DNA from: Asanoa sp040654855
GTDB lineage: Bacteria; Actinomycetota; Actinomycetes; Mycobacteriales; Micromonosporaceae
DNA: 9,225 nucleotides
Direction of reading: 5' to 3'
Assembly (NCBI RefSeq): GCF_040654855.1
Contig: NZ_JBFAIU010000308.1
Location: 1 to 9,225 of the forward strand
How positions within the stretch are numbered: position 1 is the first letter of the stretch; each line of letters begins with the position of its first letter. The notes under the pieces are model-generated. The model saw only the letters and a program-made list of their open reading frames with translations. It was not told the origin of the DNA and did not search any database. A program made the translations under genes and the position numbers. Below, piece after piece: positions 1 to 5,910 of the stretch.

Positions 1-800
1 GCCGCGATCGCCGTCGGGCGTGGGGCCCGGTCGAGCAGGTGGGCCGCGGCCGCCGCGCCGTCGGTGCGGCAGTTGCCCGGGACGTTCACCGTCGCGACCG
101 TCGACCACTCGACGCCGGCGGCGGCGAACGCCTCCTGGTAACCGCGGAGCCGTTCCCGGCTCGTGTAGTAGGCGACGTCCGCGGGTGAGGCGAGCCGCGC
201 CGGGCTGAGTGTCGGCGCCACGCTGAAGTAGTCGCCGATCACCGCCACCCGCCGGTGGCCGAGCGCCATCAGGTGCGCACCCGCCGCCCGGGTCGCGGCC
301 GCCTCGTCGATGCCGACGAACGCCGACTGTGGGCCGTCACTGGCCCGGCGCTGGCCGCTGACGACCGGCAGCCCACGGGCCGCGATCGCGTCCAGCGCCG
401 GGTGCCAGTCGGGCATGCAGTAGACGCAGAAGCCGTCGACGACAGCGTCGTTGACCGCCGCCACCGCGGCCGCCTCGTCCTCGACGGACAGCGGGAGCAG
501 CAACAGGCCCGTGCGCGCCTGCTCGGCCGCCTCGGCCAGGCCACGCAGGTACTGCACCGCGTAGGGGTCGGTGAACGCGTACGACAGGCTGGCGGTGAAC
601 AGCATGCCGATCGCGCCGGCCCGGCGCCTGCGCAGCGACCGGGCCGTCGGGTCCGGGCCGGCGTAGCCCAGGTCGGACGCCGCCGCCAGGATGCGGTCCC
701 GGAGATCGGCGGAGAGCTGGTCCGGGCGGCTGTACGCGTTGGACACCGTGCTGCGCGACACCCCGACGGCGTCGGCGACGGTCTGCAGCGTCGGTCGCAC
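1..800 (-). CDS. LacI-family transcriptional regulator (partial, C-terminus off the left edge)
   Basis: Sugar-responsive DNA-binding repressor of the LacI/GalR family, cytoplasmic. I read 266 codons from a GTG at 800-798, preceded by GAGGAGG six bases upstream; no ATG in this frame fits better. Residues 4-25 form the helix-turn-helix (TLQTVADAVGVSRSTVSNAY). Residues 50-60 are the hinge helix with the conserved A-R-S-L, its Leu56 being the residue that opens the minor groove in LacI. From residue 61 (AGAIGML) onward is the periplasmic-binding-protein-like ligand domain, with VDGF, GLPVVSG, VGIDE and GHRRVAVIGD landmarks. Full family members are about 330-350 residues, so roughly the last 70-80 are missing. 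It lies downstream of and on the same strand as the rhamnosidase, which suggests L-rhamnose or a rhamnoside as effector (inference only). The recognition helix ends SNAYSRP rather than the more common SRVLN. Twin operators just upstream suggest autoregulation. Confidence 0.93.
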   Translation of the reverse strand, partial: MRPTLQTVADAVGVSRSTVSNAYSRPDQLSADLRDRILAAASDLGYAGPDPTARSLRRRRAGAIGMLFTASLSYAFTDPYAVQYLRGLAEAAEQARTGLLLLPLSVEDEAAAVAAVNDAVVDGFCVYCMPDWHPALDAIAARGLPVVSGQRRASDGPQSAFVGIDEAAATRAAGAHLMALGHRRVAVIGDYFSVAPTLSPARLASPADVAYYTSRERLRGYQEAFAAAGVEWSTVATVNVPGNCRTDGAAAAAHLLDRAPRPTAIA

Positions 801-806
801 GGCCGG

Positions 807-813
807 CCTCCTC
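807..813 (-). promoter_or_regulatory. Ribosome binding site deciding the GTG start of the LacI gene
   Basis: Reads GAGGAGG on the minus strand, six bases before the GTG at 800. It fixes a GTG start and rules out the two overlapping ATG frames nearby, whose translations are arginine-rich shadow protein. Its 5' base is the first base of the proximal operator, so a bound repressor would sit directly against the ribosome site. Confidence 0.85.
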
Positions 814-826
814 TGTATCGATCCAG
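813..826. promoter_or_regulatory. Putative LacI-type operator, proximal copy
   Basis: Near-perfect 14-base palindrome CTGTATCGATCCAG centred on the CG at 819/820, with one mismatched pair. A central CG is the hallmark of LacI/GalR operators. It abuts the ribosome binding site of the LacI gene. Together with the distal copy it also forms a perfect 10-base inverted repeat (CTGTATCGAT ... ATCGATACAG, 14-base spacer). Binding is inferred from symmetry and position. Confidence 0.7.
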
Positions 827-832
827 AACCTT

Positions 833-846
833 CTGCATCGATACAG
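833..846. promoter_or_regulatory. Putative LacI-type operator, distal copy
   Basis: CTGCATCGATACAG, a 14-base palindrome with one mismatched pair, centred on the CG at 839/840. Its centre is exactly 20 bp from the proximal copy, about two helical turns, so two dimers would sit on the same DNA face. Both copies fit the consensus CTGYATCGATMCAG. A third, weaker core (ATCGAT at 859-864) lies 22 bp further on without the flanking CTG/CAG arms. Confidence 0.7.
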
Positions 847-887
847 TACGCCTGTCACATCGATCGGCATACGGTGACGCCGGTCAC

Positions 888-3800
888 TCACACCGTGAAC
901 GTGTACGACCCGGCCGCCAGCGCGAACACCGCCGCGCCCGACGCGTACCCCATCGGCACCGCCTGGGGTGGCGCGGCGACCGCCGCGGCCGACGGTGCCG
1001 GCACCCGGACCGTGGCCGTGCTGTTCGCCGGCACCTCGACCCGCAGCGTCAGCGTCCCGCCGGAGACGGACCAGTCCGACAGCGCCCGCCCGTACGGCGT
1101 CTGCAGGTCGGAACGCCCGGAGGTGAGCCCGCCACCGGGCCGGGGTGCGATCACCAGCCGGTGGTAGCCCGGGTCACGCGGATCCGGACCCACCCCACCG
1201 ACGGACCGGTAGAGGAAGTCGCCGACCGAGCCGAGTCCATAGTGGTTGAACGAGTTCATCCCCGGGTCCTGGAACGACCCGTCGATGCGGATCCCGTCCC
1301 ACCGCTCCCAGATCGTCGTGCCGCCGCGCGCGCCCATGTAACCCCAGCCGGGATAGTCCGGCTGCGTCAGCACCTGGTACGCCGTCGCCAGGTGCCCGTT
1401 CTCCGCCAGCACCGGCAACAGGTTCTCGACGCCGAGGAAGCCGACCGACAGGTGCCCGGACCGGGACGCCACCTTGGCCGCGAGCTTGTCCGCGACCGCC
1501 TGCACCCGGGCCGCCGGCACGAGGCCGAACGAGAGCGCCAGCACGTACCCCGTCTGGGTGTTGCCCGACACGGTCCCGTCCGCCGCGACGAAGCGGTTCG
1601 TGAACGCCGCCGCGACCTGGTCGGCCAGCGCACCGTAGGAAGAAGCCTCAGCGGTCCGCCCGGTCGCGGCGGCCATCCGGGACACCAGCCGCGCCGTGTA
1701 GCCGAAGTACGCCGTCGAGATCAGGTCGTTGGCCGTGTTGTCACCGACGTTGAGCCAGTCGCCGTAGGTCCACTGGTCGCGGATCAGGTTCGCACCCGAC
1801 GTGGACCGCGAATAGTCGACCCACCGCCGCATCGCCTCGAAGTTCTCGTCGACGATCCGCAGGTCGCCGTACCGCTGCCAGACGGTGTACGGCACGATCA
1901 CGCCCGCGTCGCCCCACCCGGCGGTGCCCGCCCCGCAGCAGACGGCCGGCGCCACGTCGGTGAACGCGCCGTCCGCGCGCTGCGCGTCGGTCAGGTCGTC
2001 GGTGAACTTGTCCAGCAGCCCGTGGACGTCCATGTTGAACGTCGACGTGCCCACGAACGCTGCGATGTCGCCGGTCCAGCCCAGCCGTTCGTCCCGCTGC
2101 GGGCAGTCCGTGGGAATGGTCAGCATGTTCGACCTCTGTCCCCAGAGGATGTTTCGCTGGATCTGGTTGACCAACGCGCTGGAGGTGCTGAAGGAGCCCG
2201 TCGCGGCGCCGTTGGTCCACGCCGCCAGCCCGGTCACCGTGGACAGCGACGGCGTGCCGGGGAAGCCGGTCAGCTCCACGTAGCGGTAGCCGTGCACGGT
2301 GAACCGCGGCTCGTAGACCTCGTCGGCCCCGGTCCCGGCCAGCGTGAACCGGTCCGTGGCGCGCGCCGCGCGCAGGTTGGCCGTGTAGGCCGTGCCGTCG
2401 GCGTTGAGCACCTCGGCATGCCGCATCGTCACCGTCGTGCCCGCCGGCCCGCGCACCCGCAACCGGTTCCACCCCGCGAAGTTCTGCCCGAGGTCGACCA
2501 CCCAGACCCCCGGCCGGGGCTGGGTCACAGCCACCGCGGGCACGGAAGCCCGCACAGCCACGCCCGGGTCGACGGCCGCCACGAGGTTGGGCTTCGCACC
2601 GGCACGGACCGTCACCGCGGCCCACCCCGAGTCGTCGAAACCGGGCTGGTCCCAGTCGGCCAGCGCACCGCGGGCGTCGTACTCCTCACCGTGGTAGATG
2701 TCGTCGAACCGGATCGGCGAGGGCGAGGTCCGCCAGGACCCGTCGGTCCGCACCGTCGTCGTGGTCCCGTCGGTGTACCGCACCACGAGGTCGGCCGAGT
2801 ACCACGGCTGGCTCCCGTAGCGCTGGTTCCCGCCCATGCCGAGCGACCCGGAGTACCACCCGTTGCCGAGATAGGCCCCGATCGCGTTGTCACCCTGCCG
2901 CACGGCCGAGGTCACGTCGAGGATCCGGTACTGCACGCGCCGGTCGTAGTCCGTCCACCCTGGAGCGAGCGCCTCACCACCGACCTTCGCTCCGTTGATC
3001 CGTGTCTCGTGCAGCCCGAGCGCCGTGACCATCAACCGCGCACTGGCGACGGGCTTCGCGAGCGAGAAGCCCTTCCGCAGGTACGGCGCCCCGCGCACCA
3101 CCGACACCTGGCTCCCCCACGGCCCGGCACCGTAACCGGCGATCGCCCGCGCGGCGGGCCACCCACCGTCCGCGAAACCCGGGTTCTGCCAACCGGCCGG
3201 CCCGCTCTGACTCGCCTTCCACGCGGCATCACTGACGACCCGCGTCGTCCCTCCCGCGACGACCTCGAGGGCGGCGATCACACCGGCCGGCGACACCGTC
3301 GTGTTCTCGGTGGCGATGGCGATCGTATTGGCGCCGGCGACAACCCGCCCCGTGACGTCCACGACGGCGGCCGTCTTCCACGACTCGTACACCCGTGGCG
3401 ACGTGCTCACCTGCGTGCCGTTGACCCAGACGTCGGCGGTGTCGTCGCCGGTGACGGTCAGCGTCGCCCGCGTGACCGCGCCGGCCGGCAGCGTGAAGGT
3501 CCGCCGCAGGTAGCGCGGGCCGACCGGCGCGCTGGCGCCGGGATCCCCCTCGGGATACCAGATCCAGCTCGCACCCGTGAGCGCGGGCACCGCCGCACTC
3601 GACCCGACGAACGCCGCCTGCCACACGCCGGCCGGGTCGTACTGCCCGGTCTCGAACCACGACACCGGACCCCACGCGCCCTGCCGGCCCTGGGTGTCCC
3701 ACACCCGCACCCGCCACCAGTAGCGGGTCCGCGACGCCAGCGCCGGCCCGCCGTAGGCGGCGTCGACCGACCGCCCGGACACCACGCGGCCGCTGTCCCA

Positions 3801-4598
3801 GACGTCGCCGCCGCCACCCTGCGCACCGGCCTCGCTCGCCGAGACAACCACCTGGTAGGCACCCTGCAACAGCTCGCTGTTCGCCGGCCCGCTCGCCTTC
3901 CAGCCGAACCTCGGCCGAGCGGCGTCGATGCCGATCGGCGTCACCCGGCGCTCGACGACGGGCGCCGTGACCGCCAGCGGCGACCCGGCCGCGAGGTCGG
4001 GCCCGGTGACCCCGCTCCCCCACGGCCCCGCACCGTAGCCGGCCGCCACCCGGGCCGCGGGCCAGGCGACATCGCTGGACGCCGGCTCGGTCCAGTCCAG
4101 CGCGACCCCGTTCGCGGCCTTCCAGGAGGCGTCGGTGACCAGTTCGACGGTGCCGCCCGCGGCGACCACCCGGAGCCGGCCGAGCACGCCGGCCGGCCCG
4201 GCCGCGGTGTTCCGCGCGGCGACCGCGAGCGTGTTGGCCGCACCGGGCCGCAGCGCGCCGGCCAGGTCCACGTAGAGCGCCTGGCGCCACGAGTCGACGA
4301 CGTTGGCGGAGCTGGCCAGCGGCACGCCGTTGAGCCACACGTCGACGCTGTCGTCGCCGGTCACCACGAGCTGCGCCTCATCGACCACACCGGACGGTGC
4401 GGTGAACGTGCGGCGCAGGTAGCGGGTGCCGGCGGGCACGCTGTCGGCGGCATTGCCGTCGGGGTACCAGATCCAGTTCGCGCCGGCCAGATTGACCGGT
4501 GCGGCCTGTGCGGGCGCGGCGCCACCGACGAGCAGCGCGGCGACGCAGGCGAGGGTGGTGGCCGCGCCGGCGAGGCGGCGCGAGGTGGTGGCTGGCAT
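888..4598 (-). CDS. Secreted alpha-L-rhamnosidase, GH78, with two CBM67-like modules
   Basis: Exported glycoside hydrolase releasing terminal alpha-L-rhamnose from rhamnosides or rhamnose-containing polysaccharides; 1236 residues. The ATG at 4598 follows TTGGAGG by seven bases and starts a Sec signal peptide (residues 1-32, cleavage after AQA). Order: CBM67-like copy 1 (39-196); Ig/Fn3-like domain (207-325); CBM67-like copy 2 (342-497); Bac_rhamnosid_N-type sandwich (505-675); second beta domain (685-790); alpha/alpha six-hairpin catalytic barrel (about 800-1140); C-terminal beta domain (1142-1236). The hallmark D-C-P-Q-R-D-E-R-L-G-W-T-G-D spans 831-844. Glu837 fits the general acid and Glu1098 (in IWERWDG) the general base; Asp831, Arg835, Asp844 and His1119 match remembered active-site positions of Streptomyces avermitilis SaRha78A by motif and spacing. 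It is longer than the roughly 1000-residue SaRha78A because of the extra N-terminal module. The downstream gene on the strand is the LacI regulator, 87 bases on. The exact rhamnoside substrate cannot be told. Confidence 0.96.
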   Translation of the reverse strand: MPATTSRRLAGAATTLACVAALLVGGAAPAQAAPVNLAGANWIWYPDGNAADSVPAGTRYLRRTFTAPSGVVDEAQLVVTGDDSVDVWLNGVPLASSANVVDSWRQALYVDLAGALRPGAANTLAVAARNTAAGPAGVLGRLRVVAAGGTVELVTDASWKAANGVALDWTEPASSDVAWPAARVAAGYGAGPWGSGVTGPDLAAGSPLAVTAPVVERRVTPIGIDAARPRFGWKASGPANSELLQGAYQVVVSASEAGAQGGGGDVWDSGRVVSGRSVDAAYGGPALASRTRYWWRVRVWDTQGRQGAWGPVSWFETGQYDPAGVWQAAFVGSSAAVPALTGASWIWYPEGDPGASAPVGPRYLRRTFTLPAGAVTRATLTVTGDDTADVWVNGTQVSTSPRVYESWKTAAVVDVTGRVVAGANTIAIATENTTVSPAGVIAALEVVAGGTTRVVSDAAWKASQSGPAGWQNPGFADGGWPAARAIAGYGAGPWGSQVSVVRGAPYLRKGFSLAKPVASARLMVTALGLHETRINGAKVGGEALAPGWTDYDRRVQYRILDVTSAVRQGDNAIGAYLGNGWYSGSLGMGGNQRYGSQPWYSADLVVRYTDGTTTTVRTDGSWRTSPSPIRFDDIYHGEEYDARGALADWDQPGFDDSGWAAVTVRAGAKPNLVAAVDPGVAVRASVPAVAVTQPRPGVWVVDLGQNFAGWNRLRVRGPAGTTVTMRHAEVLNADGTAYTANLRAARATDRFTLAGTGADEVYEPRFTVHGYRYVELTGFPGTPSLSTVTGLAAWTNGAATGSFSTSSALVNQIQRNILWGQRSNMLTIPTDCPQRDERLGWTGDIAAFVGTSTFNMDVHGLLDKFTDDLTDAQRADGAFTDVAPAVCCGAGTAGWGDAGVIVPYTVWQRYGDLRIVDENFEAMRRWVDYSRSTSGANLIRDQWTYGDWLNVGDNTANDLISTAYFGYTARLVSRMAAATGRTAEASSYGALADQVAAAFTNRFVAADGTVSGNTQTGYVLALSFGLVPAARVQAVADKLAAKVASRSGHLSVGFLGVENLLPVLAENGHLATAYQVLTQPDYPGWGYMGARGGTTIWERWDGIRIDGSFQDPGMNSFNHYGLGSVGDFLYRSVGGVGPDPRDPGYHRLVIAPRPGGGLTSGRSDLQTPYGRALSDWSVSGGTLTLRVEVPANSTATVRVPAPSAAAVAAPPQAVPMGYASGAAVFALAAGSYTFTV
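3111..3575 (-). repeat. CBM67-like module, copy 2 (inside the rhamnosidase)
   Basis: Codes residues 342-496, from GASWIWYPEG through RYLRRTFTLP, VTGDDTADVWVNG and SPAGVI to IAGYGAGPWGS. It occupies the usual CBM67 position, just before the Bac_rhamnosid_N-type domain. It pairs with copy 1 at 4014-4484; about half of the residues look identical, by eye. Confidence 0.8.
4014..4484 (-). repeat. CBM67-like module, copy 1 (inside the rhamnosidase)
   Basis: Codes residues 39-195, from GANWIWYPDG through RYLRRTFTAP, VTGDDSVDVWLNG and GPAGVL to AAGYGAGPWGS. This copy lies directly after the signal peptide and before the Ig/Fn3-like domain, where classical GH78 enzymes have no such module. Its 3' coding end (4014-4042) matches copy 2 (3111-3139) at 27 of 29 bases. 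Confidence 0.8.
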
Positions 4599-4605
4599 GG
4601 GTTCG

Positions 4606-4612
4606 CCTCCAA
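4606..4612 (-). promoter_or_regulatory. Ribosome binding site deciding the rhamnosidase start
   Basis: TTGGAGG on the minus strand, with seven bases between GGAGG and the ATG at 4598. The frame is open upstream to an ATG at 4661, but those first codons (M-K-R-F) are simply a reading of the operator palindrome, have no ribosome site, and would bury the signal peptide behind 21 residues. Confidence 0.85.
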
Positions 4613-4648
4613 GCGATCCGGGGACGGGCGGATCGACGCAGCGTCCTG

Positions 4649-4660
4649 TGAAACGTTTCA
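4649..4660. promoter_or_regulatory. Putative LacI-type operator of the rhamnosidase gene
   Basis: Perfect 12-base palindrome TGAAACGTTTCA with a central CG, as in LacI/GalR-family operators. It lies 50 bases before the rhamnosidase ATG and just downstream of the candidate promoter, where a bound repressor would block transcription. The core differs from the ATCGAT operators next to the LacI gene, so the bound regulator may be a different family member. Confidence 0.7.
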
Positions 4661-4676
4661 TGACCGCGCATCCGCA

Positions 4677-4705
4677 ATGCTACGGCACGCAGTGATGCTT
4701 ATCCA
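4677..4705 (-). promoter_or_regulatory. Candidate promoter of the rhamnosidase gene
   Basis: On the minus strand, TGGATA (4705-4700) and TAGCAT (4682-4677) are separated by 17 bases and resemble -35 and -10 elements. Transcription would start near 4670, about ten bases before the operator palindrome. The match is by eye; actinomycete promoters vary widely, so confidence is limited. Confidence 0.4.
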
Positions 4706-4773
4706 TATCCGCCGAAGGGTTGGCCGGAGTCGGAATCCGGTCACGGCCCTGTCACCGCGCACGCGAAATGCGT

Positions 4774-4779
4774 TACGGT
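4774..4779 (+). promoter_or_regulatory. Candidate -10 element for the FG-GAP protein gene
   Basis: TACGGT fits the TANNNT form common in actinomycetes and lies 55 bases before the TTG start. I see no convincing -35 partner (TGTCAC at 4750-4755 is weak), so this is tentative. Confidence 0.25.
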
Positions 4780-4791
4780 CCGCCACCTCAG

Positions 4792-4810
4792 CCCGGCCGC
4801 ACGGGCCGGG
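4792..4810 (+). promoter_or_regulatory. GC stem-loop in the leader of the FG-GAP protein gene
   Basis: CCCGGCC (4792-4798) and GGCCGGG (4804-4810) form a perfect 7-base-pair stem with loop GCACG. It ends seven bases before the G-rich ribosome site (4818-4827) and has no following T-run, so it is not an intrinsic terminator. It may stabilise the leader or affect initiation; function is not shown. Confidence 0.5.
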
Positions 4811-4817
4811 AACGAAC

Positions 4818-4827
4818 GGGGGAAGGA
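4818..4827 (+). promoter_or_regulatory. Ribosome binding site supporting the TTG start
   Basis: GGGGGAAGGA, with its AAGGA end six bases before the TTG at 4834. It decides this start over the in-frame ATGs at 4720 and 4768, neither of which has a comparable site and which would give a long polar extension before the signal peptide. Confidence 0.75.
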
Positions 4828-4833
4828 CACGAA

Positions 4834-5910
4834 TTGAGGGCTAAGCGAGTTCTTGCGGCACTTGCGGTCGCCGCGTGTGCGTCCACGTTGCTCGCCGGTC
4901 CGGCGTTCGCCGGCGGCGAGGGCGACCCACTCCTCGGCGACGTCAACGCCGACGGCCGCACCGACCGCGCGACGCTGGTCGCGCTGCCCGGCCAGGAGTG
5001 CGGCGTCGACGTCGAGCTGGGCCAGGCCGGCGGCGGCTTCGGCACCGCCACCCGCTACACCTGGCCGAATCCCGCCGAGGTCAACTACTGCCCCGACCTG
5101 GGCGTGATCCTCGACCTGGGCGGCGACGGCGCGTCCGAGCTGCTGCTGGCGTACTTCTGGGGGCGCCCGCCCGGCGTCGACACCGACCTGATCGTGCTCG
5201 AGGACTTCACGCCGGCCGGCGGCTTCGACGCGATCTTCCAGCCGAGCTTCATCGGCCTCGAGAACTTCAACACCGACGACCTGGTCGACGTGTACGAGTG
5301 GACCGACCAGGGCGACGGCCTCGTCACGTGGCTCAACACGCCGACCGGCCAGCTCGTGCCGGGCCCGGTGCACCAGCGGGCGCTCGACTTCGGCTTCGAG
5401 TTCGCCGACTTCGACCGCGACGGCGCCTCCGACGTGGTGATCGGCTATACGGGTGCCTACCCGCAGACGCCGGACACCGCCGCGGTGGTCATCCTCGACG
5501 ACGGCAAGCGGGTCACGCTCCGGGACGACGGCAGCTACTACGACGTGGACGCGCTCGACGCCAACGGCGACGGCAAGCTCGACGTCCGGCTGGACAACCT
5601 GGACACCGGCGAGGTCGTGCACTTCATCGGCAACGGGCGGGGCGGCTTCACCGAGGCGCCGAACGCGGTCGACGACACCGTCCAGGTGCGACACCGCGAG
5701 CAGAAGACCATCAGCGTGCTCGTCAACGACGCCGCCACCAGTGCGGCCACGCTGCAGATCGTCACGCCGCCGGCGTACGGCACGATCGTGCGCACCACCA
5801 GCAAGGGCTTCATCTACCGGAACACGGCGAAGCACAACGACAGCTTCGTCTACCGCCTGACCGTCGACGGGAAGTCCGACACCGCGACGGCCGTCCTGCG
5901 CGTCAGCTAG
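4834..5910 (+). CDS. Secreted FG-GAP/VCBS-type repeat protein with C-terminal Ig-like domain
   Basis: A 358-residue exported protein of unknown specific function, read from a TTG start. Residues 1-26 look like a Sec signal peptide (MRAKR, hydrophobic core, cleavage after AFA); a VAAC at 12-15 is a possible but less likely lipobox. The body carries calcium-loop motifs typical of integrin-like beta-propellers: DVNADGRTD (36-44), DLGGDGASE (94-102), NTDDLVD (146-152), DFDRDGASD (192-200) and DANGDGKLD (242-250). Two cysteines at 56 and 86 could form a disulfide. Residues 276-358 resemble bacterial Ig/cadherin-like modules (VDDT...ISVLVNDA...TPPAYGTI...FIYRNTAKHNDSFVYRLTVDG...TATAVLRV). Such proteins usually bind glycans or other proteins at the surface. 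No catalytic motif, LPXTG anchor or C-terminal membrane helix is visible. It diverges from the rhamnosidase and converges on the exporter, sharing a CTAG at the stops. Partner or ligand is unknown. Confidence 0.88.
   Translation: MRAKRVLAALAVAACASTLLAGPAFAGGEGDPLLGDVNADGRTDRATLVALPGQECGVDVELGQAGGGFGTATRYTWPNPAEVNYCPDLGVILDLGGDGASELLLAYFWGRPPGVDTDLIVLEDFTPAGGFDAIFQPSFIGLENFNTDDLVDVYEWTDQGDGLVTWLNTPTGQLVPGPVHQRALDFGFEFADFDRDGASDVVIGYTGAYPQTPDTAAVVILDDGKRVTLRDDGSYYDVDALDANGDGKLDVRLDNLDTGEVVHFIGNGRGGFTEAPNAVDDTVQVRHREQKTISVLVNDAATSAATLQIVTPPAYGTIVRTTSKGFIYRNTAKHNDSFVYRLTVDGKSDTATAVLRVS

Noticed and set aside
874..887. GTGAC-GCCG-GTCAC stem-loop at the end of the rhamnosidase gene as a terminator
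   Set aside because: Only five base pairs, no T-run, and it includes the last coding bases; too weak to call.
269..891. Two ATG-started minus-strand frames overlapping the LacI gene
   Set aside because: They give low-complexity Arg/Ala/Pro protein; the third frame from GTG at 800 gives a textbook LacI sequence with a perfect ribosome site.
4599..4661. A 21-residue N-terminal extension of the rhamnosidase from the ATG at 4661
   Set aside because: That ATG lies at the edge of the operator palindrome, has no ribosome site, and would displace the signal peptide.
255..4844. A very long open frame on the plus strand opposite the LacI and rhamnosidase genes
   Set aside because: Its translation is almost all Arg, Gly, Pro, Val and His with no domain, typical of antisense reading of GC-biased codons. 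The minus-strand genes have motifs, signal peptide and ribosome sites.
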